Positions 48,529 to 55,533 of a stretch of 55,533 bases of DNA are shown here, one piece after another. Position 1 is the stretch's first letter; each line of letters opens with the position of its first letter. The position numbers were made by a program, and so were the translations under genes. This DNA comes from a virus. The notes under the pieces were generated by a model. That model had not been told where the DNA came from and ran no database searches. It was given only the letters and a program-made list of their open reading frames with translations. The stretch is taken from IMG/VR virus record IMGVR_UViG_3300014499_000008, positions 1-55,533 of that record. One strand, 5' to 3'.

Positions 48529-49080
48529 ATGAACGGAACACTCGATCAACAGCGGGCAGCAATGGGAGTCGGTGCTGGCTCACCAAGTAAGAAACCCACC
48601 GAGCGCGTCTGGAAGATGTTCACCGACGAGGAGCGTGTCAAGGCGATCAAAGCCGAGCGCGTGACTATTACCATTGGCAGCGGTGCGGAGGCGCGTGAGG
48701 TCGTGATCAGACCGCTGAACCCGCGCACGCTGGTGACATCGTACGCTCTGATCCAAGCCATCCTCGTGCCCTTGATCAAAACGTTTGAGCCGGGGCCGGA
48801 TGGAAGTCGTCGTGATGTGAGCATGCAGTCGATCTTGACATCACTGGGCGACAACATTGACAAGCTTCCCGAACTCATTTACGTCATCTTGAAGCGGGGC
48901 AACGAGATTAGCAAAGAGTGGATCGATGACAATCTCGACATCTTGCTCGATCTGCAGCTTATCATTCCCTTGTTCCTCGAACAGAACGGACTCGGGAAGC
49001 TGATGGGAAACGACCAACCTCCGGTCGGCCCGACGCTTACACCGGAGGCAAGCGGCGAATCCCAGCAGACGGCGGCGTAA
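48529..49080 (+). CDS. Tail assembly chaperone (G-like, short form)
   Basis: A 183-residue protein from ATG 48529 (GAAGGGA upstream). It sits directly before the tape measure gene, as tail chaperones do. The core (about 35-150; RVTITIGSGAEAREVVIRPL, then helical segments) is followed by a disordered Pro/Thr-rich tail read only in the unshifted frame. The slippery heptamer GGGAAAC at 49005-49011 lets a share of ribosomes shift to the second frame and make the long form. Confidence 0.75.
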   Translation: MNGTLDQQRAAMGVGAGSPSKKPTERVWKMFTDEERVKAIKAERVTITIGSGAEAREVVIRPLNPRTLVTSYALIQAILVPLIKTFEPGPDGSRRDVSMQSILTSLGDNIDKLPELIYVILKRGNEISKEWIDDNLDILLDLQLIIPLFLEQNGLGKLMGNDQPPVGPTLTPEASGESQQTAA

Positions 49081-49454
49081 CAAGCGGAGTCTATTTCCTC
49101 TGCCGCTGGTATGGTTGGACCGAGACGCACGTCTGGGACGAAATGACGTTCATGCAATTCCTCATCGCGATCGAGGAAATGCAAACGCAACAGCGGGCGG
49201 AGAATGGAGTCACAGAAATTGTCATTGGCATAATCGGTGAACCGGCGTTTGAAGAGAAGGATGAACAAACCGATCTAACGGCGCTGGGGACGGCGTTCCT
49301 CGATGCTGGCCCAGTGACGAACACCAGTATCGATGATCTGCCCGATGATGTACGCAGTATTCTCCTGGCAGAGCAGCATCGCAAAGTCTCCGGTGTGATA
49401 TTACCAAGCAGCTTCTACTCACGAGATAAGGTTCAAAAGAACGATGGCAAGTGA
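48529..49454 (+). CDS. Tail assembly chaperone GT-like frameshift product
   Basis: Ribosomes that slip back one base at GGGAAAC (49005-49011) continue in the frame that reaches the stop at 49454. The extension reads SGVYFLCRWYGWTETHVWDE, then MTFMQFLIAIEEMQTQQ, and has no proper start of its own: its first ATG (49143) is internal to this protein-like stretch. The shifted frame is open across the junction. This equals the lambda gpG/gpGT arrangement, in which the T part binds tail tube subunits and the G part coats the tape measure. Confidence 0.75.
49005..49011 (+). promoter_or_regulatory. -1 ribosomal slippery heptamer GGGAAAC
   Basis: The heptamer is in the correct phase (G GGA AAC) relative to the short chaperone frame and about 70 bases before its stop. 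Lambda uses the related GGGAAAG at the same place. Confidence 0.8.
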
Positions 49455-52400
49455 CGCCGAGATTAGCGTAATCGCAAAGCTCGAAGCAAACATCTCGGAT
49501 TTCATGACCAAGATGGATGATGCTGTTGTCAAGATGCAAGAAACGATGAAGAAAGCATCTGAGGCAGCAAATGAGGGCGGTGAAAAGGTAACCGAGGGGC
49601 TGAACAAAGTTGCCAAAGAGTCGCGCAAAGCTGGTGAGGAAAGCGGCAAGAACTTCGGCGAAGGCTTAAAGTTGATGCTCGCAGCGGTTGCGACGACGTT
49701 TCTCGATCAGCTTCATGAAGCGTTTGGTGAAGCAAGTGAGATGGCAGAACGGCTAAAGAACGCTGCCGCACAGACTGGTGATTCGCCTGAAGGAGTGCAG
49801 AAGCTTGGGTATGCGTTTGCTACAACAGGATTAAGCATTAGCGAAGCTACCAATTCAATCGTCATGTTTCAGCGGCGCATTGCTGACGCCGCTTCATCCG
49901 GTACCGGCAAGTCTATCTTTTCGCGTGTTGGTCTTGATCCTGCTCAAATGGCAAAGAATACCGGCGCAGAGAACATCGCACTGATTGCAGAAAAGATGCG
50001 TAATCTGAGTAATGCCACAGAGCGTTCGCAGCTTTCAATGGCAGCATTTGGTCTAACCGGCGAGCGAATGATTCCCATTCTTATGAAGGGCGGTGACGGT
50101 CTAAAGGAACTCGAAGGCGAAGCTAATGCTGCTGGCGCAGTGCTCAGTGGCCCCGCCGTGGAAGCGCTTGATTCATTGCGCGAGAAATTGAATCAGCTTG
50201 GAGCAACGAAGCAAGTTTTCAATGCTTCATTTATTGCACCATTTGCTGATGCGTTCGAGCGTGTCGCAGACAGTATTCAACGTGTGTATGCGGCATTTGT
50301 TCATTTAGCTGACGATACGAAGCTTGCAGTTATCTTCGGTACGGTTACGGCAGTGGTTGGCTTAGCTGCAGAGGGGTTTGAAGCATTTCGTCCGATCTTG
50401 GGAAGTCTTGTCAGTAAAGAAGTTCTTGATAGCCTTTTGAATTTCTCTGGCTTCATAACACGGATTGTCACGGTTGTTGGTATTCTGGGTGTTGCTTGGG
50501 CGACGAACTTTGGCGGTATGCGCGTGTTCGTTGGGCAGGTGATTATCGCAATTGAGGACTTCTTTCAACATGCTATGAGTGCGTTTAATGCGATAGCGCA
50601 GAGCGCGCAGTCGATTGTCGGCCCGTCGTTCGAGCGGTTATCGTCGGCAATCAAAGATGTGCTGATTGCAATCGGCGACATGCTAGAAGTCATCAGTTCC
50701 AACAATGATGCATGGTCACTTCTGGAAGATGCGGCGAATGTCGTTCTTAAAGTTCTGTCCGTATTGATCGATATAGCGACTCGCATTATCAATGTGTTCA
50801 AGAACGGTGTCGGTCCTGCGTTGACCGGCGTAGCGGTAATTCTGTCAGCAGTGTTCTTGCCTGCAGTTCTTGCTGCTGCGACTGCGGTGTTAGAGTTCGT
50901 AGCGTACGAAGTCATTATGCGTGTTGCGCTATTCGGTCAAGCAATTCTTGATCTTATTCCGAAGATTCAAGCCATGTGGTTTGCGTGGATTGCAGGTGAG
51001 GATATAGCTTTTCCACCGCTGTTAATCTTTCAAGTCATACTAGTTGCAGTTGGTGCCGCAATCCTGGCAATAGGTGCGAATTGGAACACGATCGGGCCGA
51101 TCGTCTATATGTGGTTATCGCATATCGAAGATTGGGTCGTGAAAGTGAACCTCGTACTTGCTGATTGGTTAGAGTGGTTGGCGAAGCTTCTCAAGGTTGT
51201 CCCCTTTATGGGTGGCATGGCTGACGCTATTCAGAAGATTGCGGATAACACCCGCGATGCTGCTGGCGCTGCGGAGGATGCGGCGGTCAAGTATTTCGAT
51301 CTTGCAAACGCTATGAAAACAGGTGCGGGTCAAGCTGATCTTGGTAATGCGAGCTTCGGTACGTGGAAAGATAAAGAGCCTGAGCCTGGTAAAGACCATA
51401 TCGCTACAGGTAAGAAAGAGAAAGAAAAAGACACAAACTCAGAGGCGTTGAGGGCGCTCGAAGAAGCTCTTTTCAAGTATCAAGAAGCGATTCGACAGAC
51501 ACAAAACTCACTCTCTGAGTTGAAGCTCAAGCAAGAAGCACTGGGTAAGATCGGTACACCAGCAGAGTTGAATGAGTGGAGTTACCTAGAAGAACGAATC
51601 ATTGGTAAGCAACACCTGCTTGCGCAACAACAGCGCGATGAAGCGCAACAAGATTTACGGAATGCTGCAGCCGCTAAAAGACTGATTCATCCTGGCGCAA
51701 AAGCTGGTACGCCGCAAGCGCGCGACAATGATGCGGATATAGCCGCAGTGTATAAATATCGAACCGCTGCGATGAATGCGTTTCTCGCATCTGACACCAG
51801 TCAGCAAAAAGCAAAGACTGATGAAATTGAGATGTACGCGAAGCAGGTCGCGTTCTATAAAACACAGTCGGGTGATAAGGATTTATCATTCAAGGTTCGT
51901 GAAGCTGCGCTTGTTAAATCGATCGCGCTGGAAACGCTAAATATCAAGATGACTGATGCCGATCGCGTGCGGCAGCATCGTGAGTTTCTCGCGATACGAG
52001 AAGAAGAGCTAAAACAAGCTCTTGACCTACAGAAAGCCAAAGATGATGTGAGTGTTGCGAACATTGAAGCTGTAAAGTCAGTGCGTGATGCGACACCGTT
52101 GGATAAAGAAAATCCGAACGCCGCTCACTATCGTGCGATAGTTGATGCTCAAGGTGCCGTTGATGCAGCGCAGGCAAGGTTTAATGATGCGCATGCGGCA
52201 GTAACCGCTGCTGATACAATCCGAATGAATGCCGAGAATGCGCAGCGAAACGCGCCTGCTGATCAGCGGCCAAACTACGATGCACTTGTTGCTGAGGCTA
52301 CGGTCAAGGACAGCGCAGCAATTGTTGCGGGGACGCAGGCTACTGCTGCGCTGACGGTTGCACAGTTAGCTTTGAAGCAGGCGACATTAGCTTTGACTCC

Positions 52401-54204
52401 GGCGCAGCAGGCTTGGCATGACGGATTGCAGTCGATCATTGCACAAATTGCTGGCCCCTTTATGGCTGCAATCAAGAACATACAGAACGGTATGAATCCC
52501 CTTGCGGCACTGTTCTTAGCATTGTTTCAAAAGAGTGCAAGCTTCAATGACATTATGATTATCATGGGGAAGGTTGTTGATCAGGTTGCACGGATATTCG
52601 ATGCAATGCGCCCGATCATCGATTTCTTGTTGGGTATCCTCGTCGGCTTAGTGAACGTATTCCTTTCGATGTATAACATCATCGTGAAGGTGCTCGATGT
52701 TCTCGGCTTGCAGATCAAAACCATTAAGCTTGTCACTGACAATCTTCTCGGCATGAATCAAGCAGTGCCGTTGTTGCAAGTAACGCACGATATTCCGACC
52801 ATGAATCAACTCAACACCGGGAAGATTGGTGATCTTGTCGCGAAGCAAGATGCGACGAACAGTTTGCTCGCCGGGTTCAATCAGCAGTTTGCGAATCTCG
52901 GGCAGATGGCAGGTACACTGCTTGGCATTTATGCGCTCGTCAAGATCATCACAACGTATATGGCACTGAAGGAAGCGGGCGGTATCGGCGGTGCGATCGG
53001 TAATGCATTTCCATTCCTGGCGAAGTTCTTCGGCGGCGGCGGTTCACTATCCACGCCGGGCGGCTCATCATCTATCCCAGGGATGGGCAGATCAGATACG
53101 ACCGATATTCCTGCGAGTACGCCTGCAGCCGCAGTGACAAGCGTAGCGACACCATCAAGTATAGGTGTGAATCTTCCGGCAGCAGGCTCAGGCGGTTCAT
53201 CCTCTGTCGCGGGCATGGGCACATTCGACACAACCGATATGGCTCTCACGCAGTCCCCGGCTGATTTCCAAGCCGGTATGACGACCGCCGTTCAGAACGT
53301 GTCGGCCTTACAGACGACGGCGGCGAACACGGGCGGCATCAACGCGATGAGCACCGGCATGAAGGATAGCCTTGCCGGTATGGCAGGCAACATCGTCGGT
53401 GGCTTGGTCAATAAGGCTATGGGCGGCAACGCGACCGATGCAGCCGCCTTGGGGGGCCTCGGCGGGGCCGTTGGCGCGATCTTCGGCGGGCCGCTGGGCA
53501 GCGCCATCGGCTCATTCGCGGGCGAGGTGATCGGCGGCATGTTCGGCCCTCACTACAACGACAACAAGAACCCTGACATCACCAACGCGACGATCAACGG
53601 TGAACCATACGGTCAGGCGATTGCGAACCTCACCGGCAGTCAGAACATGGTCGCGAACAATCAGACGTACGCCGCACAGTCCGGTGATAGCTTCCTGCAG
53701 CAGATTTCATCGTACATCGCGGCGGGCGGTAAGGGTCTGAGTGCAAATCTCCTCAAAGAGTTCACTGGCGCAACCGGCATCGTCAACGGTAAGAACGGTA
53801 TCCTCGATCTTGCCAACGGCGTGAACCTGCAGTGGCAGCAGCTTGTCAACGATGCGAACACCGCAATGGCTCAGATCGCGAACGGCGGCAATAAGCTCGT
53901 GACCGCTACCGCAACACTATTCTCAAACGCAACGCATGTTGACATCACTTCGCTCTACGGAAATGGAACGAGCGTCACGGCGGCGGGCGGCGTGGCAGCA
54001 AATCAAAACGTCACGGCGGGGAATCAATCGTTGGGCAACTCTCAATTACAACCAGCTTCGTTTGTGGTGAACATCGCAGCAGTGCATGGGACGGATGCAG
54101 GAGCGATCACCAAGGCGTTTCAGCCGGTGTTCGCTGAGTACGCGCGGCAGTCACAGATCATCGCGCGCACACAGGCGAGCGCAGTCGGGCGGGGTGGGCT
54201 ATGA
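49444..54204 (+). CDS. Tape measure protein
   Basis: A 1586-residue protein, the longest of the window, which sets tail length. N-terminal coiled coils (about 1-110), hydrophobic segments around 290-560 (for example ALTGVAVILSAVFLPAVLAA and LLIFQVILVAVGAAILAIGA) that may insert in the host membrane on DNA entry, a long charged helical part (about 660-985), more hydrophobic segments (about 1035-1085) and a Gly/Ala-rich end with LGGLGGAVGAIFGGPLGSAI. At about 1.5 angstrom per residue this suggests a tail of roughly 240 nm. ATG 49444 overlaps the chaperone GT frame by 11 bases. Confidence 0.92.
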   Translation: MASDAEISVIAKLEANISDFMTKMDDAVVKMQETMKKASEAANEGGEKVTEGLNKVAKESRKAGEESGKNFGEGLKLMLAAVATTFLDQLHEAFGEASEMAERLKNAAAQTGDSPEGVQKLGYAFATTGLSISEATNSIVMFQRRIADAASSGTGKSIFSRVGLDPAQMAKNTGAENIALIAEKMRNLSNATERSQLSMAAFGLTGERMIPILMKGGDGLKELEGEANAAGAVLSGPAVEALDSLREKLNQLGATKQVFNASFIAPFADAFERVADSIQRVYAAFVHLADDTKLAVIFGTVTAVVGLAAEGFEAFRPILGSLVSKEVLDSLLNFSGFITRIVTVVGILGVAWATNFGGMRVFVGQVIIAIEDFFQHAMSAFNAIAQSAQSIVGPSFERLSSAIKDVLIAIGDMLEVISSNNDAWSLLEDAANVVLKVLSVLIDIATRIINVFKNGVGPALTGVAVILSAVFLPAVLAAATAVLEFVAYEVIMRVALFGQAILDLIPKIQAMWFAWIAGEDIAFPPLLIFQVILVAVGAAILAIGANWNTIGPIVYMWLSHIEDWVVKVNLVLADWLEWLAKLLKVVPFMGGMADAIQKIADNTRDAAGAAEDAAVKYFDLANAMKTGAGQADLGNASFGTWKDKEPEPGKDHIATGKKEKEKDTNSEALRALEEALFKYQEAIRQTQNSLSELKLKQEALGKIGTPAELNEWSYLEERIIGKQHLLAQQQRDEAQQDLRNAAAAKRLIHPGAKAGTPQARDNDADIAAVYKYRTAAMNAFLASDTSQQKAKTDEIEMYAKQVAFYKTQSGDKDLSFKVREAALVKSIALETLNIKMTDADRVRQHREFLAIREEELKQALDLQKAKDDVSVANIEAVKSVRDATPLDKENPNAAHYRAIVDAQGAVDAAQARFNDAHAAVTAADTIRMNAENAQRNAPADQRPNYDALVAEATVKDSAAIVAGTQATAALTVAQLALKQATLALTPAQQAWHDGLQSIIAQIAGPFMAAIKNIQNGMNPLAALFLALFQKSASFNDIMIIMGKVVDQVARIFDAMRPIIDFLLGILVGLVNVFLSMYNIIVKVLDVLGLQIKTIKLVTDNLLGMNQAVPLLQVTHDIPTMNQLNTGKIGDLVAKQDATNSLLAGFNQQFANLGQMAGTLLGIYALVKIITTYMALKEAGGIGGAIGNAFPFLAKFFGGGGSLSTPGGSSSIPGMGRSDTTDIPASTPAAAVTSVATPSSIGVNLPAAGSGGSSSVAGMGTFDTTDMALTQSPADFQAGMTTAVQNVSALQTTAANTGGINAMSTGMKDSLAGMAGNIVGGLVNKAMGGNATDAAALGGLGGAVGAIFGGPLGSAIGSFAGEVIGGMFGPHYNDNKNPDITNATINGEPYGQAIANLTGSQNMVANNQTYAAQSGDSFLQQISSYIAAGGKGLSANLLKEFTGATGIVNGKNGILDLANGVNLQWQQLVNDANTAMAQIANGGNKLVTATATLFSNATHVDITSLYGNGTSVTAAGGVAANQNVTAGNQSLGNSQLQPASFVVNIAAVHGTDAGAITKAFQPVFAEYARQSQIIARTQASAVGRGGL

Positions 54205-55145
54205 CTACGGTTTACACCCCGCAATTATCATTCGGTAGCGGGGCGCAAAGGTATCTCTTCCCCGTCACGTTCCAAGAGATAAGCCGCACAGTGACACTCG
54301 CGTTCGACAAGAAAAAGATACCGTTCAACTACGGGGAGGATGTTGATCGCAACACAGGGGCGAGTGCAAGAGATATAGTCATCAGCGGCCCAGTGGGTTC
54401 ATTGATCCAAGGCAGTGTCTCACAGCAGACCAACGCCGGTATACAGCTTGCTTCGGCGGCTGATCTTGAAGCTGAGCGTAGACTCCTGGGCGGCTTGCAG
54501 CTTCTTGGGCGACAAGCATTGTACGTTGGCCCGAATCAGTACATCTTCGCCTATCTCGAATCGTTCGAGCACAAGTTTTGGCAAGATGCGTACGGTATGC
54601 GTTACGCGGATTGGACGTTGAAGTTCTACGCTGATGATCCTCGCTATTATTCCGTTTCACCGACTCTTGTCGGTTCATCTACACCCATCACCGTCAGTAC
54701 AATTCAAAGTGTTTCAGCTACGACGACAGGAAATGTGCGAGCATATCCAACGTGTACGTTCACTGCGAGCGGTGGTACTTTAAGTCAGCCATATATCGGA
54801 ATACAGCGATCAGCAGCGAACGGAAGCGGTTTGATTCAAGTTCGTTTTTCGTTGTTGAATGGGGTGAATGCAATGGTAGCCGGTTCAACGCTCGTGATCG
54901 AGTGTGATCCACGCCCCAACAAACGCTCAGTGTGCGCAGTATACACGGCACCTGGTAAACAGCCGGTGAATGCATTGATGTATCTGAATGTCGCAAACGC
55001 TGACTTCACCAACAGCTATGATCTGTCTGAGTTCTTTCCGTTTATTGAGCCTCCGCAAGTCGAAACCGGATTGACATTGTTTTATGGAGCAATAACGACT
55101 GGAAGCTATACGTTCACCGCACAATGGAATGATCGATGGCTGTGA
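54201..55145 (+). CDS. Distal tail protein (Dit-like)
   Basis: A 314-residue protein right after the tape measure. The N-terminal part (RYLFPVTFQEISRTVTLAFD; LIQGSVSQQTNAGIQLAS) and YGMRYADWTLKFYADDPRYY (about 134-153) fit the Dit pattern: an N-terminal ring domain followed by a galectin-like C-terminal domain (about 160-314, with TGSYTFTAQWND at its end). Dit forms the hub between tail tube and receptor-binding proteins. ATGA overlap with the tape measure gene. Confidence 0.75.
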   Translation: MTTVYTPQLSFGSGAQRYLFPVTFQEISRTVTLAFDKKKIPFNYGEDVDRNTGASARDIVISGPVGSLIQGSVSQQTNAGIQLASAADLEAERRLLGGLQLLGRQALYVGPNQYIFAYLESFEHKFWQDAYGMRYADWTLKFYADDPRYYSVSPTLVGSSTPITVSTIQSVSATTTGNVRAYPTCTFTASGGTLSQPYIGIQRSAANGSGLIQVRFSLLNGVNAMVAGSTLVIECDPRPNKRSVCAVYTAPGKQPVNALMYLNVANADFTNSYDLSEFFPFIEPPQVETGLTLFYGAITTGSYTFTAQWNDRWL

Positions 55146-55258
55146 GGTCAAATCCACAACTTCCAGTGCCTCCGGTATTAAGTTGCCTCAACCTTCTGCG
55201 ATGATTAGGTTTTGATTTGTCAAAGCCGATAAAATAGTAGGAATATAAGGAGTGCAAT

Positions 55259-55533
55259 TTGTCGATACAAATAGTTCAAATGATGCCGTGGATTAACGAT
55301 GGCTCTTCTGGTTCTAATTCGTTGAATATAACGCTCAATCAAAAGCCAAAAGTTGGTAATACTCTCGTTTGTATTGACTTGGCGTTTGAAGGTACGGATG
55401 TTGGCAACATACACTTCTACAATGGCATTACTGGCTGGACTATGCTTGGGCAAGATAGTGGAATAGATACTTGGGCAAATGGACGCTATGGTTTTACGCC
55501 GTCGATAGCAATGCGTTATGTATACGACGTAGA
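55259..55533 (+). CDS. Partial tail-tip protein, cut by the window end
   Basis: TTG 55259 follows AAGGAG (55247-55252) by six bases and opens a frame that runs to the window end (91 full codons). The sequence starts with SIQIVQMMPWINDGS and a GNTLVCIDLAF strand, a beta-rich start common in carbohydrate-binding or tail-tip proteins; the rest is not visible. Between this gene and the Dit-like gene lie 113 bases with no clear feature. Confidence 0.6.
   Translation, partial: MSIQIVQMMPWINDGSSGSNSLNITLNQKPKVGNTLVCIDLAFEGTDVGNIHFYNGITGWTMLGQDSGIDTWANGRYGFTPSIAMRYVYDV

Larger units (their letters stand above)
5304..54394 (+). repeat. Scattered octamer GGCCCAGT, all on the + strand
   Basis: Copies start at 5304, 7980, 15922, 19151, 22404, 24639, 26022, 28068, 40501, 45791, 49308 and 54387. 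They occur in genes of both orientations, in different codon phases, and once in the gene-poor block. I found no ACTGGGCC by eye. Chance expectation is about one copy per strand. Confidence 0.7.

Noticed and set aside
55136-55204. 22-codon frame overlapping the end of the distal tail gene
   Set aside because: Too short, no SD, and nothing in the product supports translation.

Overview
The window is a large piece of the genome of a temperate tailed phage (Caudoviricetes, siphovirus-like). It carries terminase, portal, prohead protease/scaffold, an HK97-type capsid protein, neck genes, a tail tube, a frameshifted tail chaperone pair, a 1586-residue tape measure and a distal tail protein, plus a tyrosine integrase and an attP-like site that copies the 3' end of a tRNA-Ala(GGC) gene. 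Phage genes lie on both sides of that site, so the sequence looks like an unintegrated (virion or excised) form. Both ends are open: the first ORF may be cut and the last is cut. No replication proteins or lysin are seen, so the genome is larger than the window. The host cannot be named from the sequence; genes use ATG, GTG and TTG starts with Shine-Dalgarno (SD) sites and many ATGA, GTGA and TAATG overlaps.

Layout. 0.3-14.1 kb (+): HTH regulator, small and large terminase, portal, then a run of modular proteins joined by a repeated GRPG/GRW-type linker that carry a zeta-like kinase, two ADP-ribosyltransferase-like domains, a GNAT domain and a zincin; then head-completion and small membrane genes. 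14.1-16.1 kb: a gene-poor block with short repeats. 16.1-23.4 kb (+): accessory genes, many small Cys-rich proteins, a probable Acb2-type cyclic-nucleotide sponge, an excisionase-like protein, integrase and a MazG-like protein. 23.4-31.2 kb: a mirrored pair of tail-fibre cassettes, four genes leftward and four rightward, the latter ending in two six-unit NHL-type beta-propeller proteins. 31.2-31.7 kb: attP region. 31.7-41.0 kb: mostly leftward early genes (ParB-like, winged helix with an H1-like tail, ArdC antirestriction, small proteins). 41.1-55.5 kb (+): protease/scaffold through distal tail.

What stands out. (1) The capsid-proximal multi-effector (polyvalent-type) gene cluster, which looks like a MuF protein split in two with effectors added. 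(2) A leader family before early genes on both strands: an operator-like element whose core occurs in both orientations, a hairpin of changing sequence, then an almost invariant GAAAGGCTACA before the start codon. (3) The octamer GGCCCAGT, found 12 times on the + strand and, by eye, never as its complement. (4) A tail-tube gene that seems to start at ATC. (5) Near-identical 126-bp propeller repeats, with a stray copy of one fused to the end of an unrelated gene about 6 kb away.
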